64,000 bases of DNA from the NCBI GenBank assembly GCA_014529385.2, contig CM043963.1:77611412-77675411 (forward strand). Reading direction: 5' to 3'. Source of the DNA: Adiantum capillus-veneris (lineage: Eukaryota > Streptophyta > Polypodiopsida > Polypodiales > Pteridaceae). Position numbers and translations under genes: made by a program. This document shows, in pieces, positions 34,461-47,582 of this stretch (position 1 is the first letter of the stretch; every line of letters begins with the position of its first letter). The notes beneath the pieces are model-generated. The model was not told where the DNA came from, made no database searches, and was given only the letters and a program-made list of their open reading frames with translations.

Positions 34461-35144
34461 CTAAACAGGATCATTGACATGGACTAGATTGCTTTGAACA
34501 AACACTTGCTTGACGTTTCTTTGCTTTCTTGAGTACTTTGGCTGATATATCTTTGATTTGTTGGGTGTCTCCTTATAGGTTTTACTTGGGTCAGCAATTG
34601 ACTTGAAGTTTTGAAAGCCTGACTTGGTTGAAGAAACTAATCCATGAGGGTTCTTTGATGTAGAGGCATATGCTATCACATCTTCTTTGCCAGTCGATGG
34701 AGGTTCCACTTTAGCTTTACCTTTGTCTACAAGATTTGTCTTTGATTCTTGTGACTTTTGCAACTCCGATTCCAGCATTAATGGTACATGTAACTGTTGC
34801 TTGCTACCTCTTGGAAAAGAGAGTATTAGCATTGTATCTTCTTTGTAGGCCTTGTGTTGATGTAACCAATGATGTCCAAGGATTACATCTGCAAGCATTT
34901 CCTTTAAAGGATTCACCTGAAATTTTACTTGCTCTTCATGATTTTGGATGCTAAGAGTAGCAACCATTTCTTTTTGACTTGTAGCCTTACCCATGATTTC
35001 TTTGTTACCTAGCTTTCCCTGAGTAATCTCTAGAATGCTCTGAATTTTGTCTGCAACTATATTGCACTTTGCTTCGTTATCCAGTAGAGCATTGCATCTG
35101 ATACTTGCTCCTTTTGTACTGCAGAGAACTATAGCTATTCTCAT
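34461..35144 (-). pseudogene. TE3 second retropepsin-like region
   Basis: CNALLDNEAKCNIVADKI followed about 55 residues later by ADVILGHHWLHQHKA has the spacing and ends of a retrotransposon aspartic protease. The active-site triad would read D-N-E instead of D-S/T-G, so it is probably inactive. A basic, disordered tail follows. Confidence 0.6.
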
Positions 35145-35579
35145 TGTTGGCTCTATTGAAGATTTCTATCCTGCTCTTGCCATGGTCTCATCTTGATCTA
35201 ACTGTGTCTCTATGGAGGGCGACTTGAGACTCTGTCTTCCAATCTGACTTACATCGATTGATTCAACTGACAATGTTTGATCCATCTTTGGACTTCCTAT
35301 TTCTTCCTAGTTGTCTGCAACCGTGTTCTTCTTAACTTCTGGTTTGGGTGGCATTCTCTGCTCAATAGCTATCATGGTTTCTCTTTGCTCTGTTTGATCT
35401 GCACTTGCTATTGCCTAATTTGCCTTAAGCTCTTCTGATGTTATGATTGATGGAGATGAATCATCTTCAATAAGATCTTCCATTTGAATTGTGCTTGAGG
35501 ACTTTGTGCTGTCGTTCGAGGGTGACCAGTCTTGGTCTTCATTCTTGGTTGTCTCTGAAGACTACATCTTGTTTGCATT

Positions 35580-36098
35580 CTATATCTCGAACATCTTCTT
35601 GGCCATTGGCATTTCCATTATGATGTCGTGTGGCATATCCTTCACTGTGATCACGTGGAATTGGACAATAATGTTCTGGGAACTTACTTCAATGGTGGTG
35701 GAGATGATTCCCCAGCATTCTGCTTGTTTGTCTCCAGATATGCTCACAAATTTAGGAGCATCTTCTAGCTGTGGTTGGCCACAGCTTTTCCAAGTGCAAA
35801 AAGACATGAGGTTTTTGTCTAGTTGAAAATCTAGCTTTACTTCTCCTGACAATTTTTCTTCGTTTTCACCAACAATGTTGCACTTGATCTTCTCAGGATT
35901 TCTTTTTGTATTGAGTGCTTTTGTGGTGGCGATGTCCGTGAGTTGAAATTTTTCTACATTGGCTTTGTCTTGATCACCTGCTTCCGTTGATGTTGGCTTG
36001 TTTTGTTGTAATACTGTACCTTTTTGAAATTGTTGAGCATTGTCTACCTGCATCTGAGTAACCTTTGATCTTAATAGATCCACTGTACTTTCTGGCAT
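35580..36098 (-). pseudogene. TE3 first retropepsin-like region
   Basis: A linker rich in K and Q leads to FVSISGDKQAECWGI and HVITVKDMPHDIIMEMPMAKKM. The last is the usual end of a retropepsin (DIILGMPW-like). The D-T/S-G triad is not clear. The match covers mainly the C-terminal half of the fold. Confidence 0.5.
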
Positions 36099-36146
36099 AA
36101 TTTGTCTTTTCGGAGGGGATTTTGGTGGTGACTTTTGTGTATCCTT

Positions 36147-38496
36147 CTAGACTTTAGCTTTCATTGACTTTGACTTTTTCGTCACCTGTTCTGGCAGCTT
36201 GAGGCTTTGCATCATCTTCAAATAGTCTTTGACTTCAGTCAGGCCATCCATATGGGTTTGTACAAGGTCATGATCTTGCTGATATTTGTTACCATGTGCA
36301 TCTTGATATGCATATGTGAGCTTGATCACATGTAACTGTTTAAACACTATTGGATTTGTCACTTTTTGACTCTGACTTGTGGAGATCAGATGAAACTTCT
36401 GTCCTTGATGATCTTCATAGATGCATTTATCTGTAGACTCTAATGGAATTTGGGTCAATTGGAAATTTCCAACAACCATATGATCTTTCAATGGTTTTTG
36501 TTTTGAGGGGGTCTGCTGGCTAGAAGCTCTAGGGTTTTTCTAACTGGTGTAGCATTTCCTGGTACATAAGCTGAGCTTGATGGATTTACAGGTCCCCCCT
36601 TCCTAGGGTTATCACTATAGCCTGCTTCATTGTAAGAGTTCAAAACTATTTGGCTCTGGTTTAGTCTCACTTTTTGGGACTGTAAAGGCACACTTTGGGT
36701 AGCACTGTTGATGTTTGGCATCTGTAAACCTTCTGCATAGTTTCCTATGTATCTCCTCAAAACATGACAAATTATTCCCCAAGTCAAGCTATAGATAGCA
36801 TTAGCTTTGCCCTGATATTGTCTAACCCATGGGTCTCCTATGATATGAGCTTCTGTGATTTCAGGACCCAAGGCATCATAGATGCTAGACTCTCGTCTAT
36901 ATCTACGAATGTTTTGGTCAAAGTATATCCTCGTTTGTTCACAACATCGAAGTTTGGTTTTCAATGGAGGAGAGTTTGGCTCTGAACAGATTTCTGGGTT
37001 CACTCGGGTAATATCCTTTAGCTCTAGAGAGGAGGGTCTATAATAGATTCTTTCCTCTGAAAAGAACCATCCTTTATGATCTATCGCTGGTATGTGGGCC
37101 GTTCAAACACTCGTTGATCCTTTTTGGACGCACTTCTATGAGCTGCTATGTGGGCCGTTCAAACACTGGTTGATCCTTTTTGTACAGTTTCCCTTTTTGG
37201 TTTACATAGTGTGCATATGAATTATGTGTTCCATACAATGCTAACATCATTCTGTTTGATGTGTCCTTGAGACTCGTGAATGATTGCACACTTGTGTCAG
37301 TGGATGCAGGATTATTTGCAAACCTAACAGTCTTTTCATCATTCGGTGATATCTGGAGACCTTGACCAAATTCATGCATGAATTTGTTGTTCAAAGAATC
37401 AATTTTAAGCTTTTCAGGTGCATGTGCATCTTTATGCTGATTTGGAACTTGCAGTGTTTTTAATGGTGTTTCTAACGGTAATGCAGAATCATCCAATTGC
37501 ATTAAAAGTGACGAGTTAAATGGACTTACATCTAGATTCGCATTTCCAATTTTCTATGTACCTTGCTTGGCAGTTGATGTGACCGTGTTGTCTAGGTTTC
37601 TTGGATAATCTTCAAAAAAATGTCCACCTTTTTGTCGACAATCTGAGCAATATGCCATGAATGGTGGTATTTCAACTGGCTCTGTCATGTGAAGCTCTAG
37701 CTAAGAAGTTTCTGCTTCTGTACTTGCCAAGTTGTCGGCATCTTCTTTCAGAACACTAAGCATCAAGCTGTAGATTGCTCTGTCTTGACCTTTGTACTGT
37801 CTTTGACTCGGTTCTCCCATTAGTCTGGCTTCAATTGGTTGATCTGTTGGATCTTGCAATTCTGGTCCTCACTATAAATCTGACCATTGTAATCCATGTA
37901 CAATGACCCTGATTGCATATGCACCAATTGTATGTTTTGTTGGCTTGTGCAGATTTCTCGGGTAAACACTTGGGTTGACTTTCTGAACTTCTATCTGCAC
38001 TTTTGAGCTTGCAATACGTGGCTCCACTAAAATTTGTGAACATCTGGGAGTTCTTCAAATCTGGCTTCACTCTGATCAATAGGATCTTGGATCTTGTGTT
38101 GCTTTTGCTGCTCATGAAGTATCTATGGCCCTCTGAATCTGCATATAAGACTTTATCTCCATTGTAGCCATATAACTGTAAAATTTGCCTTGTTGTTGCA
38201 GTCGTGCATGTGTTGCCACTGCTACTAGTTTGCTCGATTGTACTTGAATTCTCGGCTCGATTTGAGTCCATCTTGGCTGGTTCTATAAAAATTGTTTCGT
38301 AGCAGATTTTTGTATTGATTAGCAGAATTTTTGCTGCTCGTACTAGCCTAATCTGCAATCCCATGTGAGTGGACCCCATTCGTCCAATTAGAAGCTCGAT
38401 TTTCAATGCAATTGCTTGCACTAGCCAATTTATAGCGTACACGTTCGCTTCTACCTTCTTGACTGAATTGTGGCTGCACTTTTCAAACCCGAGCAC
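36147..38496 (-). pseudogene. TE3 gag-like region with internal repeats
   Basis: Three main frames (36147-36491, 36488-37003, 37831-38496) plus a piece at 37146-37502. A block occurs twice: GDPWVRQYQGKANAIYSL near 36820 and GEPSQRQYKGQDRAIYSL near 37790. A short motif, Y-x-D/N-x-x-G, recurs in LYADSEGHRYF, AHYVNQKGKLY, CIYEDHQGQKF and AYQDAHGNKY. This looks like an internally duplicated structural protein. It was placed as gag by position only; a CSDCRQKGGHFFEDYP knuckle-like segment near 37620 supports it weakly. Confidence 0.45.
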
Positions 38497-41400
38497 GAAA
38501 TTTGCTGCTCACAGCTTCGAGTTGGTCGGTTTCAGCTGTTCTTCTGCTGATTTGGTTCACTTTGCGTGGTTTGCAGCTCTTCTGGCTTTTTTTTTTGCGG
38601 TTTGTGATTTTCTTGGCTGTGCTTTTTGCTTTTTGGTCTCTTTTTTGTTTTGTCTGGCACTTTCTACGACTTTCTTTTTAATTTTATTAAAGTTTTTTGT
38701 GAAATTTTTAATTTCTAAATCTTTTGGTCTTTTTATGATTTTTTATATATTTTTGGAAAAGTTTTGATTTTTTACAATTTTTTGCGTAATTTTCTAATTT
38801 TTTAATGATTTCTTTGAAGGTTTTATGAATTTTTTTGATTTGTCGAGATTTTTCGACCACTTTTGGATTTTTTATGGATTTGTTTTGAGTTTTTATGATT
38901 TTTTAACTTTTTTTAATTTATCTGTGAATTTTTTTAAATTTTCTTTAGAAGAATATTCTGTGTTTTTGTGAATTATTAGATCAATTTTTTAGTTTTTAAT
39001 GAATTTTCTACGAGGTTTTTAAAATTTTTGTGAATTTTTTCTAGTTTTTTTGTGATTTTCTATGAGTTTTTTAAATTTTTAAAATAATTTTTTTGGAGTT
39101 TTTTTTTTGGTGATCTTATTTTTTTAAAATTTTTATTGGTTTTTTTAATTCTTTTGTGATTTTGTGATTTTTAATTCTTTTTAAAAGATTTTATTTTTAT
39201 TTTTATTTCATAATAAGTGAATTTTTAAACTAACCTAACTAAACTAGACTAACCTAACTAACCTAAGGTGACCTGCAGCGCGGGCACGAGCGCGTTGATT
39301 GCGGGGAGTAGTAGCAACTGATAGCGTGTTTGAAGGCGGCATGATTGATGCATGGACATCGACTTAGCGTGGATTGGCGCGCAGAGAGAAGACGGGCTGA
39401 CAATAGGAGCATAGGAGGGGTTTGTCCTGCTGACGTGGGAGAGGGGAGGGTGTGCGGGACAACGCCTTGCGCGTGGGTAGAATGACGTGGCGGGACAGTG
39501 GGTCAAGTAGCCGACCTTGATGGCGCAGCAGCGGTGCGTGCAGGTCAGAGAGAGGCAGGCGACGTGGACAGCGCCCTGGCGTGTAGTGGGAGAGCAGCCT
39601 GTCAGCGTGCGAGACTCACATTACATTTGACGGTGGGGTGACGTGGCAGTTGCGAGGAGAGAGAGTGAGAGGGACTGTGTGTGCGTGTGTGTGTATGTGA
39701 GCTATAAGACAAAAAGGGAGAGAGAGGGAGTTAGAGAGAGAAAAAGGGAGAGATAGAGAGGGAGATGTTAATAATCGCTAGTTGGGACTTGGGAGGGGAG
39801 GAGAGAGAGTGAGGGGGTTAGTAAGAGAATGCAAATAATCGCTTTGGGGAGGGGTGGGGAGGAGAGAGAGAGAAAGTTAGAGAGAGAGAGAGTTGGAGTG
39901 GGTTCACACGGAGAGGGAAGAAGAAGAAGAGAATTTCAACATAGGTGAAAATTATCCCAACGGACCGTAAGGATCTATCCGCCGTGGAGAATTTTATCCG
40001 CCGAAAGGCACAGGCATCCCAACTCGAACTCGGCTTTTCATTAATTTTTTAATTTTCAAATTTCCAAAAATGCCAAAAATACGTCAAAAATTAGCCGAAA
40101 CGCTAAAATTCATCCGAAAATCCTAAAAACCACCAAAAAAATCCAAAAAATTCTAGAAACCTTAGAAAATCATTGTCATTCAAAACCAAACACTTTCGAC
40201 ACCCAAAAGCACACCAAAAATAGCAGATTTTACCGAAAGCGCCAAATCGAAATCGTCAACTCGGCTCTTGGAAATTAAAAAATGCTCAAAAATCGACCAC
40301 GGAAGGCACAAATGTGATCAAAATGATTCCGTAAATGCGCACACAAAACAGCTCGTAAAGATCGCAAGATATCAATTTTTTTTGGAATTAACAAAAAATT
40401 AATGCAAAAATTACCAAAAATTTACAAAAATTATCCAAAAAATACCTTGAAAATTTCTAAAAATTCTGTATACATTGGGGATTAGTGCAGCCAAATAAAA
40501 TCACAAAAAGCACATCAATTCAATTGCCAACAATTTCATCAATAAAATCAAGACTAGGCGATTAAACCGGCAAAATTAGGTCAAAATTTGACGCAATTGA
40601 AGTGTGTAAATCATTATTTTGAGCACAAAAATGCAGCAATTAACCATTACACACATCAAATATGCAATCAAAAAATGAATCAATCATGCACATTAAACAC
40701 TTTTTACACACACACACACACACACACTAATAATTGATAGTTTTTGCCAATCTTTAGGTGCGCAGACAAAAGGGTTAAACTTGTTGAAATTGCAATGTGA
40801 CTTCACAAATCATTAATTGGGCATGACCACATCACAAATCAATCATAACAATTGAAAAATCATTAAGCACACATTGATTTTTAGGTGCACAATCAAGGGC
40901 AAAATAGTGCACACACACCTAAAATTAGGCATATACACACTCAATTAGAATGCACACACACTTGATTTTAGTGCACACACACACACACACACACACTTGT
41001 ATTTGACCATCCAAGCATGCAATTAACTCAATTAAGCACACAATTAGCAACGCACATTCACCAATTAGCAATTGACACTTGTCATACATACGCCACCAAA
41101 TCTTAAAAATTTCGGCATTACGACGGCATGAAAACGAACAATCCAAAAATTTTCAATGCAACATAGCATCAACATTGCATTGCATCAACATTATTACATT
41201 GCATTATGGTGGGATCTCTACACAATTCTACACATCTTTAGATTCTAGGGAGGTTGAAAATACCACCTTAATTACCTTTCCAATGAAGATCAATTGAATG
41301 GTTGAAAGCTTCAATTTTCATAGCAAATTAGTAAGTTAGCAAAAATTAGTGAAATTAGCAAGGGGTTAGTGTGAAATTAGAGTGTGTAAACACACCATTG

Positions 41401-41541
41401 GCAAGATACGGTGACACATCAGGGAATTATGAACACATTACTTCATGCATACACATCCAAAATCCACAAAAACATAAACACACAAGTGAAATTAGTGAGG
41501 AAACACATCCGATTATGCCATAATTACACTAGCGTAGGCCA
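38497..41541. other. TE3 long 5' leader: T-rich, GA-rich and AT-rich blocks
   Basis: About 3 kb without supported genes between the primer site and gag. 38580-39230 is extremely T-rich on the plus strand (A-rich in the element sense), 39650-39930 is GA-rich, and (CA)n runs lie near 40705 and 40974-40995. Confidence 0.6.
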
Positions 41542-41562
41542 TCGTCCCCGGCAATGATGCCA
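41542..41562 (-). other. TE3 primer-binding site (tRNA-Asp-like)
   Basis: Minus strand TGGCATCATTGCCGGGGA begins two bases inside the 5' LTR. It resembles the complement of a plant tRNA-Asp 3' end, with changes at CpG positions. Confidence 0.75.
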
Positions 41563-41564
41563 AA

Positions 41565-42484
41565 TGTTGGGTGTCCCATTGTTGCATAGCTCCAATGACC
41601 AACAAAATTATTAATCCGGAGAGATGAGCTACCCGGCTAGGCATGGAAACACTCACACGATTAGTGAGCTAATCATGGTAACACGAATGGTTAACTCTAT
41701 GAGGTGAGATTCTTGGCCTATGGAGGAGCTAAGCCACAATGAAGGGCAATCTCCACATCCACACCTCTTCACCTTCAATCAACCGAATCACACACACTAA
41801 CGATTGCAAGACGCACACAACACTAATCCTATCATGCAACACACTAATCGCAAGCACACACACATAGATCTATCGAGCACCACACTCCAATCAAACCTAT
41901 ATGCACACACAAGCAAGAGAGGGCAATCACAAGATTAGAGAGGGATTAACCACTAATTAGTTACGATCTAGCTAATATAAGCATCATAGGCAATCATAGA
42001 AGCATGAGAGAGGCAGAGTGAAAGAGAATTAAGCATTGATTAGTGTTAACCAAGTCACATGAGCAAGGAGAAGCTCAAGGACTCCATAGCCACACACCTC
42101 AAGAGCTCTCACCAAAGAGTGCTCTCAGCAAATGAACTTGAGAACCCTAATTTTCTTTACACACTGCCTTATGTACCTAGAGTAAAAATATGCAATGTCC
42201 GGGCGTCCAAGGCCTTTAGGGCTCCACCACTTACTAAATCTGCTACCTAGGCACACTAACTGACCTGTTCTTTACAACTTGGAACTCCCATTGAGCCCGT
42301 AACACATTAGAAATATTACAATGGCTTGAAATAAATTGGGAATTTACAATACAAGACCATTTTGTGAAAATATGAAAAATGTGTAACTCCAATCTTTACT
42401 GCTTCTTCACTTTGATCTTCGATGTGTATTCGTATGTCTTCGGTCTTTAGTAGCTCTTGTTAACTAACGTTGACTCAGTTAACA
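41565..42484 (-). repeat. TE3 5' LTR
   Basis: 920 bp partner of 31801-32724, followed by TGGCC. Confidence 0.95.
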
Positions 42485-43082
42485 TGGCCCCATGGGACCC
42501 CTCCCATGGGTCTTGATTGTTGTGCCATTGGTGGAGGCTCGATTTCTCCTCGTAGCTGAGCTTGGAACTTGAGCTTGCGGTATTTTTCTCTTACATGGAG
42601 GATAGCTTGATCATAGGAAGCTGTAAATTTTCCTTTTACCTTTTCTCGCAGGATCGAGTAAAGCCTTGCTAAGAAGCAATCTTTCTTCAGACATTCCAAT
42701 GCCATCTCTCCTTTGCCTAATGAGGACAAACATATCTTCCAAAGTTTGAGAAATTGATTCTCATAAGCCTTGTAACGTTAAGCAAATACTGGCGAAGTTC
42801 TTGGAGCTGCCTCCAGATTTCATATGGGGATTCCTACTATTGTTAGTTGTTGAGAAAGGCTGCCAAAAACCTCTCCCAATCCTCTCTCACCTCTAGAGAG
42901 AGTGTCCGGTACCAAGCTTTGGCTCCCTCCTCCCGCAAAACAAGAGGAAAGGCTCTCACCTTAGTAGCTTCATCATCCCGTCCGGATACCAAGAAAGCCA
43001 TCTCTAGATTGCCTAGGAAATCTAGGGCAATTTCACCCGACTTTCCATAGAAATTTGGGAAAGCCATTTTCTCTTGAACCAA
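42485..43082 (-). pseudogene. G2 gag, upstream part
   Basis: MAFPNFYGKSGEIALDFLGN, then EEGAKAWYRTLSLEV and WERFLAAF, is the capsid-like core of a Ty3/gypsy gag. A stop and a frame change near 42845 lead to the frame 42475-42729 (ARLYSILREKVKGKF), which ends at the TE3 insertion. The continuation is at 31800. Confidence 0.8.
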
Positions 43083-43870
43083 GAACTCAGAATTACAAGA
43101 CTCTTTTTCTTTTTTATATAATAATTTTAATAATCCACAATGGTTTTGTACAAAAGATTGGATATCTGAGATTGGACTAAAAAATAGGAACTAAAACAGA
43201 ATAAAGATGGACACATCAAAAGAGTGGTAATAATCGAGGATAGGCAAGATGATGGGATGTGGGAATTTAAGGATCTCATCTAACAGTTGGGCTCCAAACA
43301 AGAAGGCGATATTATGCTGGTAGAATATTTTTCTATCTACATATACGGATATGACGTAGGAAGTGAAAAGGAAAAAATTCAGGTCCGTTATCCATGATGC
43401 ATGCATGGTAGAATCTTACTTACTGTAATTGTACTCTTTTGGCATTGACGAGGTTGTATATGTAATGGAATTGATATTTTGATGATATTTGTGAAATATT
43501 TGATATTTTGATGAAGTATTGCAATGTTGATTTGAATTGTGGAATATGATCACTTGTTGGGTGTTGTGTGAGCAGATCAGTGATTGGCACGTGCTGGATA
43601 ATAAGGCGATAGCAGTTATTCGGAATAAAATTGCCACCATTGGATTTTCTGTGGCAAGCCTTAGTATTTATGGTTTAGTTATAAGTTGAGATGTAGACAT
43701 TTATTAATTGTTACATTGAGCTCTTTATGAGCCATGACTATTTTATGCCCAAGTGTGAATTGGATGTAACTCAATTTTGAGCATGAACTTCTCTATAAAT
43801 TAAATACGTTGTGAGCGGGATGGAAACACACAGAATGCCTCTATAATGACCCGACACACACTCTTGGAAT

Positions 43871-43915
<45 letters not shown>

Positions 43916-45277
43916 TGGGGCACCACTTGGCTTACACAACCAGCCTGGCCGAGACAGGAAACACAAAGACGGAGTGAGAAGAGAGAGATTTCCCACTTGC
44001 CCACTCAACACTCACACATACACACTCACACACACACACACACTCTGAATTCAGCTCAAAGGAGGAAAATTGCTGTTGTTTAGACTCAATGAAGCTCAAC
44101 CCAACACCAATGGGGCAAATAGTTTACACAGTATTGAGGAAATACACCAGATACAACCACAAAGTTAAGCAGAGGCTTCACTCACCGGAGAAGATTACAC
44201 AGAAAAACAGCAAAAAATTTGTGAGTAATTTGGCAAAATGGACAGCACCATCGCGTCTAGAACGGCCCAAAACCCTAGTCTACAACGTCAAAGTGCTCAA
44301 ATCCGACCTCGGATGAGCAGTTTACGGCCAAAACCGGCTCCAAAAACCCCAAAAACACACATGCGACTGTTCCTCCTCTCTTCTCCACGTTTTTTCTGGT
44401 CTTCTCTCCTTTTTTTCAGTTCCCACACTTAGATTTATTAGTTGGGCACCCTTGGCCTTTTAGATGACCTCAAACGGACCCCGAACATGCCAAAAACTGA
44501 CCTCGCAGTGCATAGTTGTCACCTTTTTGCATCATCCGCACACCTGGCACTCAGCTTTTCCCAATAATGCATCCCGCAACCACGTGAAGTAGCCCCAAAA
44601 AGTGGTCCTCATGATGAACTTTCGGCATAAGTATCACAAGAAAACACCCACGTCGTGTCCGTACTCCTCCGCGTGCAAGTACTGACCCCATTCGACGTCC
44701 TGACGCCACTAGATGCCATCTGACGCACCTGCTTACCTCATGTCGTCGGCCCGCGGATAGCTTCCTTGAGAATTTTTACACGCTACCAAATGCTCAATAT
44801 TGTAGAAAAAACACACTGGTACTGGTAATAATGAAAATCGATGCACTATGTACATGGTGTCCTACCTGTACACATGTGGGCCCCACGTAACCACCTGGCT
44901 CTGGAAAATGGGCAATTCTTTATTTGATGCACCATGCATGTGTATGTACATATGCGCAATCCCTTGCTCCAAAAAACTCCTGACAACGTGCAAGAGGGAC
45001 ATGCTCACTCTTGCACGGGGGGAGATTGCACCCAGTGTCTGCGTTATTCTTCTCACCTTTCCTCTCTTCTCTCTCGCCGTGCCGGCGTAGCACTCCATTT
45101 TAGGAGGTGCTTCTGCACGCGCTCTCTTGCCCTCTCCCGCTCTCTGTCTCTCTCTTATCGTGCACGGCTTGGAGTAGGTGCAAAGATGGTTGCCAGGTAT
45201 ACAACTTTGTCAGTTATCGCTTGCAATATGTTGTTTTCTCTATTTGGCAGGGCCACTTCGCTTTCCGTTAGTAGCAA
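43083..45277. other. Non-coding stretch with (CA)n, possibly LTR sequence
   Basis: No supported gene. (CA)n lies at 43872-43913. The last few hundred bases before 45278 may be the end of an LTR because a primer-binding site follows. No second LTR copy was recognised in the window. Confidence 0.4.
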
Positions 45278-45289
45278 TGGTATCAGAGC
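45278..45289 (+). other. Initiator-Met primer-binding site (orphan)
   Basis: TGGTATCAGAGC exactly matches the primer site used by many plant copia elements and chromoviruses. It follows ...GTAGCA plus one base, fitting the end of a 5' LTR on the plus strand. The element it belonged to is unclear; G3 is a candidate. Confidence 0.6.
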
Positions 45290-46453
45290 TGAGGCTACGC
45301 TCCAAAGATTGCAGATTCGGATAACCAAAAGCTAAGTGCTATTGTATTCTCCTAGTTTTAAAAATGTATAATCTGATGTCCTTGTTTTATATTATCTTTT
45401 TCATGCAAATTTGGTGTTAATCCTTCATTAATTTGTAATTAGTGAAAGATATCTAAACAAGATAGTATAAATGACAATTTTATACTATAAACACGATAAA
45501 TATCGTCATAGGATTTGTATTGTAGACGAAGATGAACAGTAATAGGAGAAAAATTGGAGGTGCTTTGTCATAGGAAGGATCTTTTTGATGAGGTTTGAAC
45601 TTGAGGCATGCTCCTCAAGCGGGAGATTCAATCACCATTCCACACATAATTGTTGTGAAGTAGAAGCTGGGCGATCACATAGGATGTCATGGGACAACCC
45701 GGGATATATATGTACCACTACAGAAGTGTCAAAGGGTAGCTGGCTCACACCGAGTAGTGTCGTATAAGAAAAGAAGTGGCGTGACAATAGCTGAGGAAGA
45801 AAACGCATTAAAAATGACCTTTTATTTTAATTGGGCAAGGCAGACTCTCAAAATCGGGCAAGAAGACGTCCCCTGAGCATGGCACTTTGCGTCTGCCTCT
45901 GCTACCCTCTACCCACGCAACTCTGCACGGACCCGCAATTTTTTTTTATTTGTATTTTTTTGCCAGCATGCAATGGTCCCAGTTGCGTCGTCTCTGACGT
46001 GCCGCTGCCTCTCTCTGGATGGCCAATTGCTCACCAAGAGCCCTCATCACTTACATCCGGCAGTGAGTCTCTCTCTCTCTCTCTCTCTATGGCCTCTTCC
46101 TGAGTCTGCATGCAACTAAAGCCGCTGGAACACCAGTCAAATTTACGGCCAATGACACTCTTTTACTGAGTTGCATGCAACCCGCCAACTCTAGTCTCTC
46201 TTTTTCTCCCTAACTCCAGTTGCCATTCACCCTAGTCTTATACCGCTGCTGTTTCTCTCCCTCCACTCCAACTTGACAACCACTGTACTTGCCGCCCACT
46301 CTCTATGTCCATCCACTGTACTTGTCTCCCACTATACTGGTTTCGTGACTCCCCCTCTTGTTCCTGGACCACCCAACCAACCACCAGCAGGCCTGATGCA
46401 GCCCACCGTCAACTCTCTCTCCCTCTTTCTCTGCACATGCTAACACACACTCA

Positions 46454-46518
<65 letters not shown>

Positions 46519-47335
46519 CCCCTTCCTATCTACCAACCCACCCTCTTCCTCCCCTGTCGCAGTTCACCTCTTTCTTTGTCCTCGTTCTCAAGCCATGCAT
46601 GCAGGGACATCATGAACCTCCACTCGGGCGCTTCAAGGAAGAGCGGGGACTGGCACAAAATCAGCTTCACACTCCGGCTGCTCGCCCACCCCCTTTCCCA
46701 GCATGCACGCATGCATTGGCTATTGTCGTAATACTTCCACTCACTCTAGCCACCATCCAATCCTCTTGAAGTTTTCATCTTTTTCTCTCCCTCTCTCATC
46801 AAACTACAGCCCAACCACTTGGAATTCATCAGGTCTACCAACCGTAACCAGACGACTTTACTTCGGACGTCCTCATCCTCAGAGGACACCAGCCGCCATG
46901 CAAGAACCCAAACTAGTGTCACTCCCCAGCCGTCAAATTTTTTCCTCTCACCCGTAGACTGCGGAACACTCACCTGACACCCACCAATCACTTCCTCACC
47001 TAAAAGAGCTACTCGCTGTTAAGCACAACACTCTCTACTTGCACCAACTTACGCCACCTAGAAAACCCACTTCTCCTCTTAGTGGTGCTGCATCTGCACG
47101 TCAACAATTGGGTAGACCACCTTGCCGTAGTCATGCCATGTTTCTATCTTTTGGCCTCTTCCTAAGGCTTGAGCCCGCCACAGCCACCTTCGTCGCTGCA
47201 GATACTTGCGAGTATACGCATCCTTCAGTGCCAGCAGCAACGCTAATATTTGCAGCCCACCTTGAGGATGCGGCTCGTTCTCTCATCCAAAGAACAACCC
47301 ACTTGACCGAATCTGCTTGGCTTTAAACGGTGTGG
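45290..47335. other. Pyrimidine-rich non-coding stretch
   Basis: No supported gene. (CT)n runs lie at about 46069-46088 and 46457-46516. Open frames here are low-complexity or unsupported. Confidence 0.45.
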
Positions 47336-47575
47336 AATCTCAAAATATCCAGAGAAGGTTTGAGCAGGCGTTCCATGCTACTAATTGCAAGTTTGAGGAC
47401 TTTACCTATGATGCCCACAAAGGTGCCAAGGATTTTGATCATGGGTTTAGGGTTTCACAACGTGCACAAGAAACACTCGCATAGGTTGACAACATTATCA
47501 TGGAAGAAGAAGCGCTACCGGCCGGTGGATGTGGGCCGCTATTGGTAGCGACATGCTACTCATTGCGATGGTGTG
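47336..47575 (+). pseudogene. Unrecognised coding-like fragment
   Basis: One plus-strand frame reads about 80 codons with a single TAG and balanced composition: NGVESQNIQRRFEQAFHATN, then CKFEDFTYDAHKGAKDFDH. I cannot assign a family. It lies just before the P450 fragment and could be another captured gene piece. Confidence 0.25.
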
Positions 47576-47582
47576 ATAGATG

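Larger units (their letters stand above)
31801..42484 (-). mobile_element. TE3: complete LTR element without visible reverse transcriptase, 10,684 bp
   Basis: LTRs of 924 and 920 bp share TGTTGG...TTAACA ends and are flanked by the target duplication TGGCC (31796-31800, 42485-42489). A tRNA-Asp-like primer site lies inside the right LTR and a polypurine tract inside the left one, so the element reads on the minus strand. Internal coding is gag-like with two retropepsin-like regions. I found no RT, RNase H or integrase. It is best described as a non-autonomous, probably Tat-related element. It is younger than G2. Confidence 0.9.
27208..43082 (-). mobile_element. G2: degenerate Tat-like Ty3/gypsy element, split by TE3
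   Basis: On the minus strand gag starts near 43074 and breaks off at 42485-42489; it resumes at 31800 on the far side of TE3. Protease, RT, RNase H, a second RNase H and integrase follow to 27208. A second, archaeal-type RNase H between RNase H and integrase is diagnostic of the Tat clade. Many stops and frameshifts are present. LTRs were not recognised on either side, so the outer limits are those of the coding part. Confidence 0.85.

Noticed and set aside
39231-39262. Telomere-like ctaacctaa repeats
   Set aside because: Only a few irregular units, no TTTAGGG match, inside the TE3 leader.
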